Positions 1 through 7,400 of a stretch of DNA of 9,304 nucleotides are shown here, piece after piece. Numbering within the stretch: the first letter of the stretch is position 1; every line of letters starts with the position of its first letter. A program made the position numbers and the translations under genes. This DNA is from an uncultured Clostridia bacterium. Lineage in GTDB: Bacteria; Bacillota; Clostridia; Oscillospirales; QAKW01. Where the stretch lies: the NCBI GenBank assembly GCA_944387905.1, contig CALXGU010000051.1:1-9304 (forward strand), in the 5' to 3' direction. Below the pieces are notes generated by a model. That model had not been told where the DNA came from, did no database searches, and worked only from the letters and a program-made list of their open reading frames with translations.

Positions 1-16
1 TTATATAATCATTCAT
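1..16 (-). CDS. spoIIIAG: Probable start of spoIIIAG, truncated by the window edge
   Basis: An ATG at 16-14 opens a frame reading M-N-D-Y-I and running off the left edge. It follows the spoIIIAF stop codon (21-19) after two bases. A GGAG at 27-24, inside the last codons of spoIIIAF, sits seven bases before this ATG, which is ideal ribosome-binding spacing. In known spoIIIA operons the gene after AF is AG, a membrane-anchored ring-forming subunit of the mother cell-forespore channel. Identity therefore rests on position and the ribosome-binding site. Five codons give no sequence support, and another ATG four bases downstream lies in a different frame. Confidence 0.55.
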
Positions 17-18
17 TT

Positions 19-468
19 TTATACTCCGTCAATATTTATATATGCGAGTCCTATTTTAAAATAACCAGCAATTAAATTTTTCGCATCCCGGGCATCTGCT
101 CCCTCAATATCAATACAATTGATTTGAATATTCTGATAATCGGTTTCAAGGTTTACTATAATCTTGTCAACACTCAGATTGTTCTGCTGACATACTGACA
201 GCATTTGATCTGCGAGCTGATTTTCTACGCTTGTCAATGCGCTGTCCCAAACCTCGGTTTTATCTACCTTGTAATTTTCGGCTGTAAATAAATCATCACG
301 CTTTAAATCAAAACTTAAAATAAAATTCAAAGTAACAACAATCATCATAACCGCTGCAGCAGAACGCACAAGCCTGCCGTTTTTCATATTTTCAGTAACA
401 GTAGCTACGATTGATGTGATTATTACCAAAATACATATATTGATTGCAAATCTAATCAGTTCACTCAT
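19..468 (-). CDS. spoIIIAF: Stage III sporulation protein AF (SpoIIIAF)
   Basis: A 149-residue membrane protein of the SpoIIIA complex. Two hydrophobic helices (about residues 5-24 and 34-53) are separated by a short basic loop (K29, R32, R35). A soluble domain follows from about residue 60 to the end. Its second half (about 98-148) alternates predicted strands and helices, as in the ring-building motif known for SpoIIIAF, AG and AH. The protein is expected in the mother-cell membrane around the engulfing forespore, with the soluble domain in the intermembrane space. The start follows the spoIIIAE stop by two bases, and an AGGA at 477-474, five bases upstream, overlaps that stop, implying translational coupling. 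The protein is clearly shorter than the roughly 206-residue Bacillus subtilis protein. Assignment rests on the two-helix layout and its position after spoIIIAE; sequence conservation in this family is low. Confidence 0.88.
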   Translation of the reverse strand: MSELIRFAINICILVIITSIVATVTENMKNGRLVRSAAAVMMIVVTLNFILSFDLKRDDLFTAENYKVDKTEVWDSALTSVENQLADQMLSVCQQNNLSVDKIIVNLETDYQNIQINCIDIEGADARDAKNLIAGYFKIGLAYINIDGV

Positions 469-470
469 TA

Positions 471-1565
471 TTATCCTATGTTAATACATATTATCAAGAA
501 AGAAACAATAACCATAAATACACATGCGCCGCAAATCCCCGCAAGCATAAAAAAGGTATCTGCTATAACGCCCAAAGTGCTTTCTGCCTTGCTGACCCCG
601 AGAAAGGATGCGAGCGCTTTTGCCGCGGTGACCGAAATCCCATAACATACATTCCCCGCAACAGGCGGTAAAAATATAAATATAATAATTACAACACCTA
701 AAACGGCAAAGGATGTTTTAGAGTTGGCAGCAAGCACAAATACACTGTCGATCCCGCCTGAAAGCGTACTCCCAACGACCGGTATAAAACTTCCGACAGC
801 CGTTTTTATGCTTCGTTTCATCAAAGTATCCGATGAGTGTGAAACAAAACTTTGCAATGAAAATGAAGCCGTAAAAATACCGGCAAAAATACCTATTGCC
901 CATTTTATAAATCTTTTAATATATGTATTAATTGATATTACGCTGTAGTTTTGAGAAATATTACCTATAATTCCAAAGGAGAGATAAAGAATCGACAGAG
1001 GCAATATCAAGTTTTGGCTTATATATTCAAATATCGTTGAACTAAGTGACGCCGACGCTGAAAACAGCGCGCCGGAAAATGTGTCGGCGCTTGTTATGCA
1101 AAGTGTTGTGATAACCGGTACCGCCGCAGTAGTAAAGACTTTCATGCTTTCAACTGAGTCTTTTATTACATCAATATTACTTTTTATTGTGGCAAAGCAT
1201 ATCAGCAATACTGTCATTGAAATAACAGCGGAAGTAATAACAGAAATGGATTTTGACGTATTGAATTCAAAGCTGTCCACTACAGCGAATAATAATATAA
1301 CAACAGATATGGCAACAAAAAGACTTATACAGTTTTTGAGCTGTGATTTTATTACTTTTATGATGCTGTCAGTAATTTCGCCTATATCGAGCTTTTCCTC
1401 GAGACCTGAGTAACTGTCAGTATCCTCGCTGTATTCAAAAGAATCAGGAGCTCCTTGCATATACTGTTCAAATAGCTCATCATCCTCTGTAATGGCAATA
1501 CACTTTACACACATCAAAACCATTATAATTATAATAAAGCAAGTTTTTTTCAGACATTTTCCCAT
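471..1565 (-). CDS. spoIIIAE: Stage III sporulation protein AE (SpoIIIAE), polytopic membrane protein
   Basis: A 364-residue integral membrane protein, the largest membrane subunit of the SpoIIIA channel. It starts with a signal-peptide-like segment (basic GKCLKK, then a hydrophobic run to about residue 20, with a plausible cleavage site near C22-I23-A24). An acidic, Asp/Glu-rich linker spans about 26-65. Several hydrophobic segments follow (roughly 79-98, 105-125, 187-204, 219-236, 284-304 and 335-361). The most diagnostic block is around residues 250-275 (KRSIKTAVGSFIPVVGSTLS), matching the conserved 'NFIPVVG' region of the family. It is slightly shorter than the B. subtilis protein (about 399 residues). 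Its start overlaps the end of spoIIIAD by 16 bases, so translation is probably coupled. The mature protein should act in the mother-cell membrane facing the forespore. Confidence 0.95.
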   Translation of the reverse strand: MGKCLKKTCFIIIIMVLMCVKCIAITEDDELFEQYMQGAPDSFEYSEDTDSYSGLEEKLDIGEITDSIIKVIKSQLKNCISLFVAISVVILLFAVVDSFEFNTSKSISVITSAVISMTVLLICFATIKSNIDVIKDSVESMKVFTTAAVPVITTLCITSADTFSGALFSASASLSSTIFEYISQNLILPLSILYLSFGIIGNISQNYSVISINTYIKRFIKWAIGIFAGIFTASFSLQSFVSHSSDTLMKRSIKTAVGSFIPVVGSTLSGGIDSVFVLAANSKTSFAVLGVVIIIFIFLPPVAGNVCYGISVTAAKALASFLGVSKAESTLGVIADTFFMLAGICGACVFMVIVSFLIICINIG

Positions 1566-1948
1566 AATTTTAAAATCAGATTAAAAATATCGATGTACAT
1601 CGGCAGAGCAATTACCAAAATACTGCATTTACATATTATCTCACTGTTATTAGCAAGAGTATTTTCACCGCAGTCTCTGCACAAGCCTGAGGCAAATTCG
1701 CCAAGAAAACATATGCCGATGCATTTTAGTATTATTCCTATATATTGATCATCAATTCCCGCTTTATCGGCCAATGTGTTAATAAAATCCAAAACACCGT
1801 AAAGCTGTGTGCTGATAAAAATAAATGCTGCGGCGGATACAAATATAATCAGCAAAACTGTTAAATTGCTCTTTGCAGATTTTAATATTATTATTAAAAA
1901 AAGCGCACATATGATGAATAATATTATTTTTACAGTTTCCGTTATCAT
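1550..1948 (-). CDS. spoIIIAD: Stage III sporulation protein AD (SpoIIIAD)
   Basis: A 132-residue hydrophobic protein, almost exactly the usual family length (about 133). It has hydrophobic stretches near residues 8-22 and 30-47, and two more toward the C-terminus (about 69-88 and 107-125). The C-terminal half carries the family's characteristic pattern: a Cys-Arg-Asp-Cys-Gly-Glu-Asn element, a Leu-Ala-x-x-x-Glu stretch and a hydrophobic segment with Leu-Pro. SpoIIIAD and SpoIIIAC are related small membrane subunits of the mother cell-forespore channel. The start codon overlaps the spoIIIAC stop in an ATGA tetranucleotide (1948-1945), a classic coupled arrangement. Its 3' end overlaps spoIIIAE by 16 bases in another frame. 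Nothing looks broken. Confidence 0.95.
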   Translation of the reverse strand: MITETVKIILFIICALFLIIILKSAKSNLTVLLIIFVSAAAFIFISTQLYGVLDFINTLADKAGIDDQYIGIILKCIGICFLGEFASGLCRDCGENTLANNSEIICKCSILVIALPMYIDIFNLILKLWENV

Positions 1949-2139
1949 AAGCCAAATAAGTTTTCCAACGCTGAAAACAGCTCCTTAATCTGATCCATAA
2001 TCATTATTACAACAATAATGATTCCGGCAAGTGTTGTCAGCATTACATATTCATCTCGGCCGGCTTTAGCAAGGATTATATTTAAGATCGATATAACAAT
2101 GCCGATGCCGGCGATTTTAAAAATTAGATCTATTTCCAT
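1945..2139 (-). CDS. spoIIIAC: Stage III sporulation protein AC (SpoIIIAC)
   Basis: A 64-residue protein with two hydrophobic helices (about residues 5-24 and 34-49) joined by the highly conserved 'AKAGRDEY' loop (24-31), which identifies SpoIIIAC. It ends in an amphipathic segment with a Leu-Phe-Gly-Leu terminus, also typical. It is a small membrane subunit of the SpoIIIA complex, homologous to the N-terminal part of SpoIIIAD. The ATG lies seven bases after the spoIIIAB stop. I see no strong ribosome-binding site in front of it, only weakly purine-rich sequence, so translation probably depends on ribosomes finishing spoIIIAB. Its stop codon overlaps the spoIIIAD start. Confidence 0.95.
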   Translation of the reverse strand: MEIDLIFKIAGIGIVISILNIILAKAGRDEYVMLTTLAGIIIVVIMIMDQIKELFSALENLFGL

Positions 2140-2146
2140 TTATGTC

Positions 2147-2644
2147 TTATAGAAGCATTATTATCAGCCATGCTCCGCACACAATACCGAGTTTCAGTGC
2201 AAGAGGTCCCTGCTTTTTGAATTCTGCTTCTGCCTCCTGTTTTTTTGCTTCTAATATTTCTATTGTTTTTTCACACAGATTTATTTCAGATATAAGATTA
2301 CCTTTTCCGCTTTCCGAAAAAAAGTATTTAAGCACAGAGATATCGTCTTCACTGAAGCTCATTTTTAAAAATTCCGTATTATTTTCAATATATGCGCCTA
2401 ATTTTGTGCAGCTGTTGAGCATAGAAAGTGCCTGATTTAAATATTTATCATAGCCTTTATACTTAAAGCATGCGGTGATCTCTTCGAAAGGCTTTACGCT
2501 CCACTTAAGTTCAAGTCTGTAAGCATAGAAAAGCTTTATAAAAAAGTCCAAATCTTTCGGCCGTGTTTTATACCGTTCATATCTGAAAAATCCAAACAAT
2601 AAAATACTAATTGCTATCATCGCTGTTCCAGCTATCCTCATCAT
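2147..2644 (-). CDS. spoIIIAB: Stage III sporulation protein AB (SpoIIIAB)
   Basis: A 165-residue protein close to the family length (about 171 in B. subtilis). It has an N-terminal hydrophobic helix (about 4-20), a largely helical charged middle with an aromatic 'KDLDFFIKLFYAYRLELKWSVKPFEE' region typical of the family, and a C-terminal hydrophobic segment (about 148-165). In the middle it carries an FFSESGKG element followed by a Glu/Lys-rich helix. SpoIIIAB resembles the GspF platform protein of type II secretion and is thought to work with the SpoIIIAA ATPase. The chosen ATG at 2644 (a second ATG follows at once) overlaps spoIIIAA by 38 bases, giving an N-terminus (MMRIAGTAMIAIS) like known homologues. 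A later ATG at 2620 would reduce the overlap to 14 bases and still keep most of the helix, so the start is not certain. Confidence 0.93.
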   Translation of the reverse strand: MMRIAGTAMIAISILLFGFFRYERYKTRPKDLDFFIKLFYAYRLELKWSVKPFEEITACFKYKGYDKYLNQALSMLNSCTKLGAYIENNTEFLKMSFSEDDISVLKYFFSESGKGNLISEINLCEKTIEILEAKKQEAEAEFKKQGPLALKLGIVCGAWLIIMLL

Positions 2645-3557
2645 ATCTGTTCACCGTTATGACCTTTCTAAGAACGCCGGGATTTGCATTCCCCTGCAAA
2701 AAAAATATTTTATCTACTGCGCCGTAATCTATCAGGCGCTCTATCTGAGGCCGACCCAGCAAATCATCTTCGTTTGTTGCATGTGCTGTCGCGATCACCG
2801 GTACCCCGGCGTTCATAGCTTCAAGCATGGCATCCGTGTCTGCTTTAGAGCCTATTTCATCACAAATTATCAACTGAGGCGACAGGCATCTAAGCGCTGT
2901 CATCATTCCGTCTCCTTTACTATAACCATTTAGTATATCTGTAAGGTTGCCTATTTCTTTTTGAGCAACGCCGTCAAAAACCGAACATATTTCACCTCGT
3001 TCATCAACAACTGCGCATCTTTTGCCCATGTTGGATATAAGCCGGGCAAGATCACTCAGTATAGTGGTCTTGCCACCGCACGGCTCACTTATTATAAGAG
3101 CGGAATATATTTTGTCGTTGTTGATAATATTTCCTATTATTTCTCTTGCCGCATTTTTTATCTGACGTGAAATCCTGAACGTAACGGATGTAATATCTTT
3201 TACGGTAACTATTTTATCTGTTTCGTATACTGCCGTACCGCAAAAGCCGACTCGATGCCCACCCTGAATTGTTATGTAACCGTTCCTTATTTGATTTTCA
3301 TATCTAAAAACATTACCGCCGCAAAGCCTTGTAAATACTTCAGTGTTTTCTGAAAGACTTAGTGTCAGCGCTTTGTTGTTTTCATCATACACAATTATAT
3401 TTTTGTTGCCTACGGTCACACTGACAGCGCCTCCTGCCCTTAGCCGTATTTCACTTATATTGCACAGTGTAGATGTAGGTAGTTTTTCTATATATTTTGA
3501 TATCCTCTGCCCCAGATACGGGTATATTTCATTCTGCCACTTAAGTCCGTCTATCAT
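2607..3557 (-). CDS. spoIIIAA: Stage III sporulation protein AA (SpoIIIAA), secretion-type ATPase
   Basis: A 316-residue ATPase related to the GspE/VirB11 secretion ATPases and thought to energise the SpoIIIA-SpoIIQ channel from the mother-cell cytoplasm. Visible features: an N-terminal domain with 'ISEIRLRAGG' (34-43) and 'NGYITIQGGHRVGFCGTAV' (92-110), both typical of the family; a P-loop S-E-P-C-G-G-K-T-T (157-165); 'VVDERGEI' (183-190); and a Walker B-like 'LIICDEIG' (229-236) followed by a 'TAHA' (257-260) block. The P-loop is unusual: it has Ser where the canonical motif has its first Gly, and Glu-Pro-Cys after it, but the essential GKTT is intact. I start at the ATG at 3557 because the homologues begin here and AAAGGAG (3575-3569) precedes it by 11 bases. 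The frame stays open to 3662, but that extension reads through an intrinsic terminator. The gene heads the spoIIIA operon. Confidence 0.95.
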   Translation of the reverse strand: MIDGLKWQNEIYPYLGQRISKYIEKLPTSTLCNISEIRLRAGGAVSVTVGNKNIIVYDENNKALTLSLSENTEVFTRLCGGNVFRYENQIRNGYITIQGGHRVGFCGTAVYETDKIVTVKDITSVTFRISRQIKNAAREIIGNIINNDKIYSALIISEPCGGKTTILSDLARLISNMGKRCAVVDERGEICSVFDGVAQKEIGNLTDILNGYSKGDGMMTALRCLSPQLIICDEIGSKADTDAMLEAMNAGVPVIATAHATNEDDLLGRPQIERLIDYGAVDKIFFLQGNANPGVLRKVITVNRYDEDSWNSDDSN

Positions 3558-3594
3558 ATGCGTTTTTACTCCTTTAAGTTTGTCCTTTGTTAAA

Positions 3595-3622
3595 TAGTAT
3601 TTGTCCACTTGCAATTTTAGAA
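3595..3622 (-). promoter_or_regulatory. Candidate sigma-E-type promoter for the spoIIIA operon
   Basis: The 3' element AATACTAT (3602-3595) matches six of eight positions of the sigma-E -10 consensus CATACAAT. A weak upstream element TTCTAAA (3622-3616) lies 13 bases away, a distance typical of sigma-E promoters. Predicted initiation near 3588 would leave a short leader carrying the AAAGGAG of spoIIIAA. In B. subtilis the spoIIIA operon is transcribed by sigma-E in the mother cell. The -35 match is poor, so this is a candidate supported mainly by position between the preceding terminator and the spoIIIAA start. Confidence 0.33.
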
Positions 3623-3623
3623 C

Positions 3624-3656
3624 AAAAAAGACCATCTCAATAGAGATGATCTTTTT
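3624..3656 (-). terminator. Rho-independent terminator after the ECF S-subunit gene
   Basis: A nine-pair stem (GATCATCTC at 3651-3643 with GAGATGGTC at 3638-3630, one G-U pair) closes on a TATT loop and is followed by six T (3629-3624). A run of five A in front allows the stem to extend and makes it potentially bidirectional. It starts about 18 bases beyond the ECF gene stop and separates that gene from spoIIIAA. Confidence 0.87.
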
Positions 3657-3674
3657 ATTCATAATACCAATTTA

Positions 3675-4277
3675 TTAATGACCGGAAAATGTACTTTTAC
3701 CTATTTTAGTAAGCCTCAGTATAATGGGAGCCATAACACAGTTTATAGCAAGCTCCACAATAAAGTTTATTCCTGCCAGACCTATAAACAGATACTGGAC
3801 CGCATTATCAAAACCAAGAGAAGCGGCCCATTCTTGTACACCCTGCCAGAAAAATATCCTGCAGCAAATCAAAAATATGCCGGTATTGACTATCGGACAA
3901 ATTATGGCTGACATGATGATGGCTAGATACTGGTTCTTTTTTTCAAAAAGTCGGTATACTACGCTTACTGCAAATCCCGCAGCCGCTCCTTTAAGCAGAC
4001 AGGTTACAACCGTTCCTGGTATGCTTATTGCCAAAAAAGCATTTGCTCCGCCCGACAAAAACACTGTAAATCCGAAAACCAGCCCCAGCCATATTCCTAC
4101 ATACGGACCCAACAAAGCGGCGCCGATTACAATAGGAACAAGCACAAGGGTGATTGACACTCCGGGAACCGGCTGTATATAGTTTGCCATAAACTGAAGG
4201 ATTATGACAAGTGCCGTTAAAATTCCCGTTAAAGGCAGCTTGCGCACATCAAGTGTGCTGTTTTTTGTTTTTTTCAT
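3675..4277 (-). CDS. ECF transporter substrate-specific (S) component, substrate unknown
   Basis: A 200-residue polytopic membrane protein with about six hydrophobic segments (roughly 14-32, 40-57, 59-75, 86-108, 117-138 and 160-187), the layout of ECF-type S components that bind vitamins or other micronutrients. Recognisable family features are a short basic N-terminus before helix 1, an Ala-Leu helix ('GILTALVIILQFM', 18-30) like the S-component segment that contacts the transmembrane coupling subunit, 'GAALLGPYVGIWLGLVFGF' (52-70), and 'CPIVNTGIFL' (127-136). No EcfA ATPase or EcfT subunit is present nearby, so it probably shares a module encoded elsewhere (group II ECF). The start ATG has GGAGG (4289-4285) seven bases upstream. 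It has its own promoter and terminator and is a monocistron. I cannot assign the substrate: the loops show no motif that settles riboflavin, folate, pantothenate or another ligand. Confidence 0.88.
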   Translation of the reverse strand: MKKTKNSTLDVRKLPLTGILTALVIILQFMANYIQPVPGVSITLVLVPIVIGAALLGPYVGIWLGLVFGFTVFLSGGANAFLAISIPGTVVTCLLKGAAAGFAVSVVYRLFEKKNQYLAIIMSAIICPIVNTGIFLICCRIFFWQGVQEWAASLGFDNAVQYLFIGLAGINFIVELAINCVMAPIILRLTKIGKSTFSGH

Positions 4278-4297
4278 ATATTTACCTCCGATACTGC

Positions 4298-4310
4298 TCC
4301 GTTATACGGA
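4298..4310 (-). repeat. Small inverted repeat in the ECF gene leader
   Basis: TCCGT and ACGGA form a perfect five-base inverted repeat around a three-base centre, about 11-23 bases downstream of the predicted transcription start and eight bases before the CGGAGG ribosome-binding site. The left arm as transcribed (TCCG) could instead pair with the CGGA of that site. It may be a weak RNA hairpin, a short operator or chance. The leader (about 44 bases) is too short for any vitamin riboswitch class I know. Confidence 0.3.
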
Positions 4311-4327
4311 TGCAATTCATTATAAAA

Positions 4328-4356
4328 ATTATAATACAAATAAAATAATATTTCAA
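4328..4356 (-). promoter_or_regulatory. Sigma-A-type promoter of the ECF S-subunit gene
   Basis: TTGAAA (4356-4351) and a perfect TATAAT (4333-4328) are separated by exactly 17 AT-rich bases. Transcription is predicted to start near 4321, giving a leader of about 44 bases with GGAGG at 4289-4285. The -35 box lies only a few bases beyond the U-tract of the ileS terminator, so the two units are tightly insulated. An overlapping TTGACT at 4361-4356 is a poorer -35 candidate because its spacer would be 22 bases. Confidence 0.8.
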
Positions 4357-4359
4357 GTC

Positions 4360-4397
4360 AAAATAAAAAGTCTGCAGACAGTTGTCTGCAGACTTTT
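4360..4397 (-). terminator. Rho-independent terminator of ileS
   Basis: A perfect 14-pair stem (4397-4384 with 4379-4366) closes on a four-base loop (AACT in the transcript). It is followed by TTTTTATTTT (4369-4360), part of which lies in the stem. It begins only four bases after the ileS stop codon. Each arm contains the same self-complementary ten-mer GTCTGCAGAC, so the element is at once an inverted and a direct repeat. A-runs on the other side make it potentially bidirectional, although no convergent gene exists here. Confidence 0.92.
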
Positions 4398-4401
4398 ATT
4401 A

Positions 4402-7400
4402 TCAGACTTTTTTAATACCTATAGCCACATCCTGGCCGTTGATATTCCAATTTTTGACATAACCTTCAGGCTTTGCGCATGTAAGGCTATCGGCAAGAGT
4501 GTCACCTGTAATACTGCTTTTCATGCGTAATGCTGTATTGACGACATCGTCGCTACCTGAAAGTGTTATATCAATATGGTCTGTTACATTGAAATCAGCT
4601 TCTTTGCGCATAGTCTGTACTTTTGATACGATTTCACGCGCAAATCCCTCATCGATCAGTTCAGGAGTCAAAGTTGTGTCTAAGGCAACAGTTACGCCCT
4701 TATCACTGAGTGTATAAAAACCTTCTTTTTGTACGGTTTCAACAAGCAGATCCTCGGTATTGAGTGTTATCTTTTCCGATGAAAGATCAAGTGTGATACA
4801 GCCGTTTTTGTCAAGCTCTGCTTTAGCTGAACTTCCGTCAAGCTCATCAAGAGCTGTACGTATTTGACCAAGCAGTTTGCCGTATTTTGGACCTACTGTT
4901 TTAAGCTGAGGTTTAAATTTATATGAAACAAAGCTATCAGCATTATCTAAAAATTCAACGCTTTTTATATTCAACTCATCTTCTATGATTGAAATAAAAG
5001 TATCATCAAGAGCTTTTTCGGTCTTCACATACATGACGGACAAAGGCTGACGATTTTTTATATTTGCGCCGTTTCTCGCCGCACGTCCCAATACAACGAT
5101 ATCCAAAACTTTTTGCATTGCGTACTCAAGCTGAGTATCGACATACTGATTTTCTACAGTGGGATAATCACACAGATGAATACTTTTAGGCGCAGTTTTA
5201 TCGACATTACGAACTATATTTTGATATATATCCTCAGTCATGAACGGTATCATCGGCGCGGCGGCTTTAGATATTGTAATAAGACAGGTATACAGCGTCA
5301 TATATGCAGCTGTCTTATCTTCTGTTTCGCCCTGTACCCAATAGCGCTCACGGCCGCGGCGCACATACCAGTTGGATAAATCATCAACAAATTCCTGAAG
5401 AGCTCTTGCAGCCTCAGGTATCTTATATTGACCGAGACATTCATCAGTATTTTTTACCGTGCTGTTAAGTCGCGAAAGTATCCATTTATCCATTACATTA
5501 AGCCTGCATTCGCTCAATTTGAATTTGGTGGGATCAAAATTATCTATATTAGCATACAGCACATAGAATGCATAAGTATTCCATAATGTACCCATGAATT
5601 TACGCTGACCTTCAATTACGGCTTTACTGTGAAATCTATTTGGCAGCCATGGCGCCGAGTTGGTATAAAAATACCATCTTATCGCGTCTGCACCAAATGT
5701 CTCCAGAGCCTCAAACGGATCTACAGCATTTCCTTTAGATTTTGACATTTTCTGACCGTTTTCGTCCTGGACATGGCCCAGCACTATGCAATTTTTAAAC
5801 GGCGCCTTGTCAAAAATAAGTGTAGATACCGCAAGCAGCGAATAAAACCATCCTCTAGTCTGATCTACAGCTTCTGAAATGAAATCAGCCGGAAACTGTG
5901 ATTCAAACAGTTCTTTATTTTCAAAAGGATAATGATGCTGCGCAAAAGGCATAGATCCAGAATCAAACCAACAGTCTATAACCTCAGGAACACGTTTCAT
6001 TTGCTTTTTGCAGTGCGGGCATGTAATAGTAACAGCATCAATAAAAGGTCTGTGCAGTTCTATATCGTCCGGACAATTATCGGAAAGCGATTTCAGTTCT
6101 TCTATACTGCCCACGGAATGGAGATGTCCGCATTCGCATTCCCAGATATTAAGAGGCGTGCCCCAATAGCGGTTTCTTGATATTCCCCAGTCCTGAACAT
6201 TTTCCAACCAGTCTCCGAAACGTTTTTTTCCTAAGCTTTCCGGTATCCAGTTTATCGTATTATTATTTTTGATCAGCTGATCACGCACAGCTGTCATCTT
6301 TATAAACCACGACTCTCTCGCGTAATAAATAAGCGGTGTGTCACAACGCCAGCAGAACGGATAGTCATGCTCAAATTTAGGCGCAGCAAACAAAAGTCCT
6401 GCTTTTTCGAGATCTTGAAGTATAACCGGATCGGCATTTTTAACAAACATTCCTGCATATGGGGTTTCAGATGTAAGATTTCCCTTGCCGTCAACAAACT
6501 GTACGAACGGAAGATCATATTTTCTTCCGACATTTGCGTCATCTTCACCGAATGCCGGAGCAATATGAACTATTCCTGTACCGTCTCCTGTTGTTACATA
6601 AGTGTCGCAGGTTATATAATGACCCTTTTTGCCCTGCTTTTCGCATACAGGCTTTACAAAGTCAAATAGAGGCTCATACTCTTTATATTCAAGTTCTTTA
6701 CCCTTATATTTTTCCAGGACTTTATATGCGGGAGTGTTATCGTCTCCCAGCGAACCCAATACAGTATCGGCAAGAGCCTGGGCAAGATAATATACAAAGC
6801 CGTCAGCAGCCTTCACCTTACAATACTCGACATCAGGATTTATACACAGCGCAACATTACTTGGAAGAGTCCATGGCGTTGTCGTCCATGCAAGAAAATA
6901 TGCATCTTCGCCTTTTACTTTAAAGCGCACTACTGCTGAACGTTCTTTCACATTTTTATAGCCCTGTGCGACCTCATGTGAGGACAGCGGAGTTCCGCAT
7001 CTGGGACAGTAAGGAACTATTTTAAAACCCTTGTACAGCAGTTTCTTTTCAAAAATCTTCTTGAGTGCCCACCATTCTGACTCGATAAATGAATTGTCAT
7101 AGGTAACATAAGGATGATCCATATCCGCCCAGAACCCGACCTGACGCGAGAAATCCTCCCACATACCCTTATACTTCCATACGCTTTCCTTACAATGCCC
7201 GATAAACGGTTCCAAACCGTATTTTTCGATCTGCTCTTTTCCGTCCAGTCCAAGCGCTTTTTCCACTTCGAGTTCAACAGGCAGTCCGTGTGTATCCCAA
7301 CCTGCCTTACGCGGAACCATATATCCCTTCATTGTACGGTATCTGGGTATAAGGTCTTTTATTACTCGTGTAAGAACATGACCTATATGCGGTTTTCCGT

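Noticed and set aside
724..1413. Plus-strand open frames inside spoIIIAE
   Set aside because: They lie antisense within a well-conserved gene, have no ribosome-binding site or family resemblance, and fit shadow frames of an AT-rich coding sequence.
3678..4182. Plus-strand frames of 77 and 152 residues opposite the ECF gene
   Set aside because: They are antisense to a clear membrane protein. Their Pro/Thr/Lys-rich composition mirrors hydrophobic codons on the other strand, and no promoter or ribosome-binding site is seen.
4278..4321. Riboswitch in the ECF gene leader
   Set aside because: Vitamin riboswitches are common before S-component genes, but this leader is only about 44 bases and shows just a five-pair hairpin, with no expression platform.
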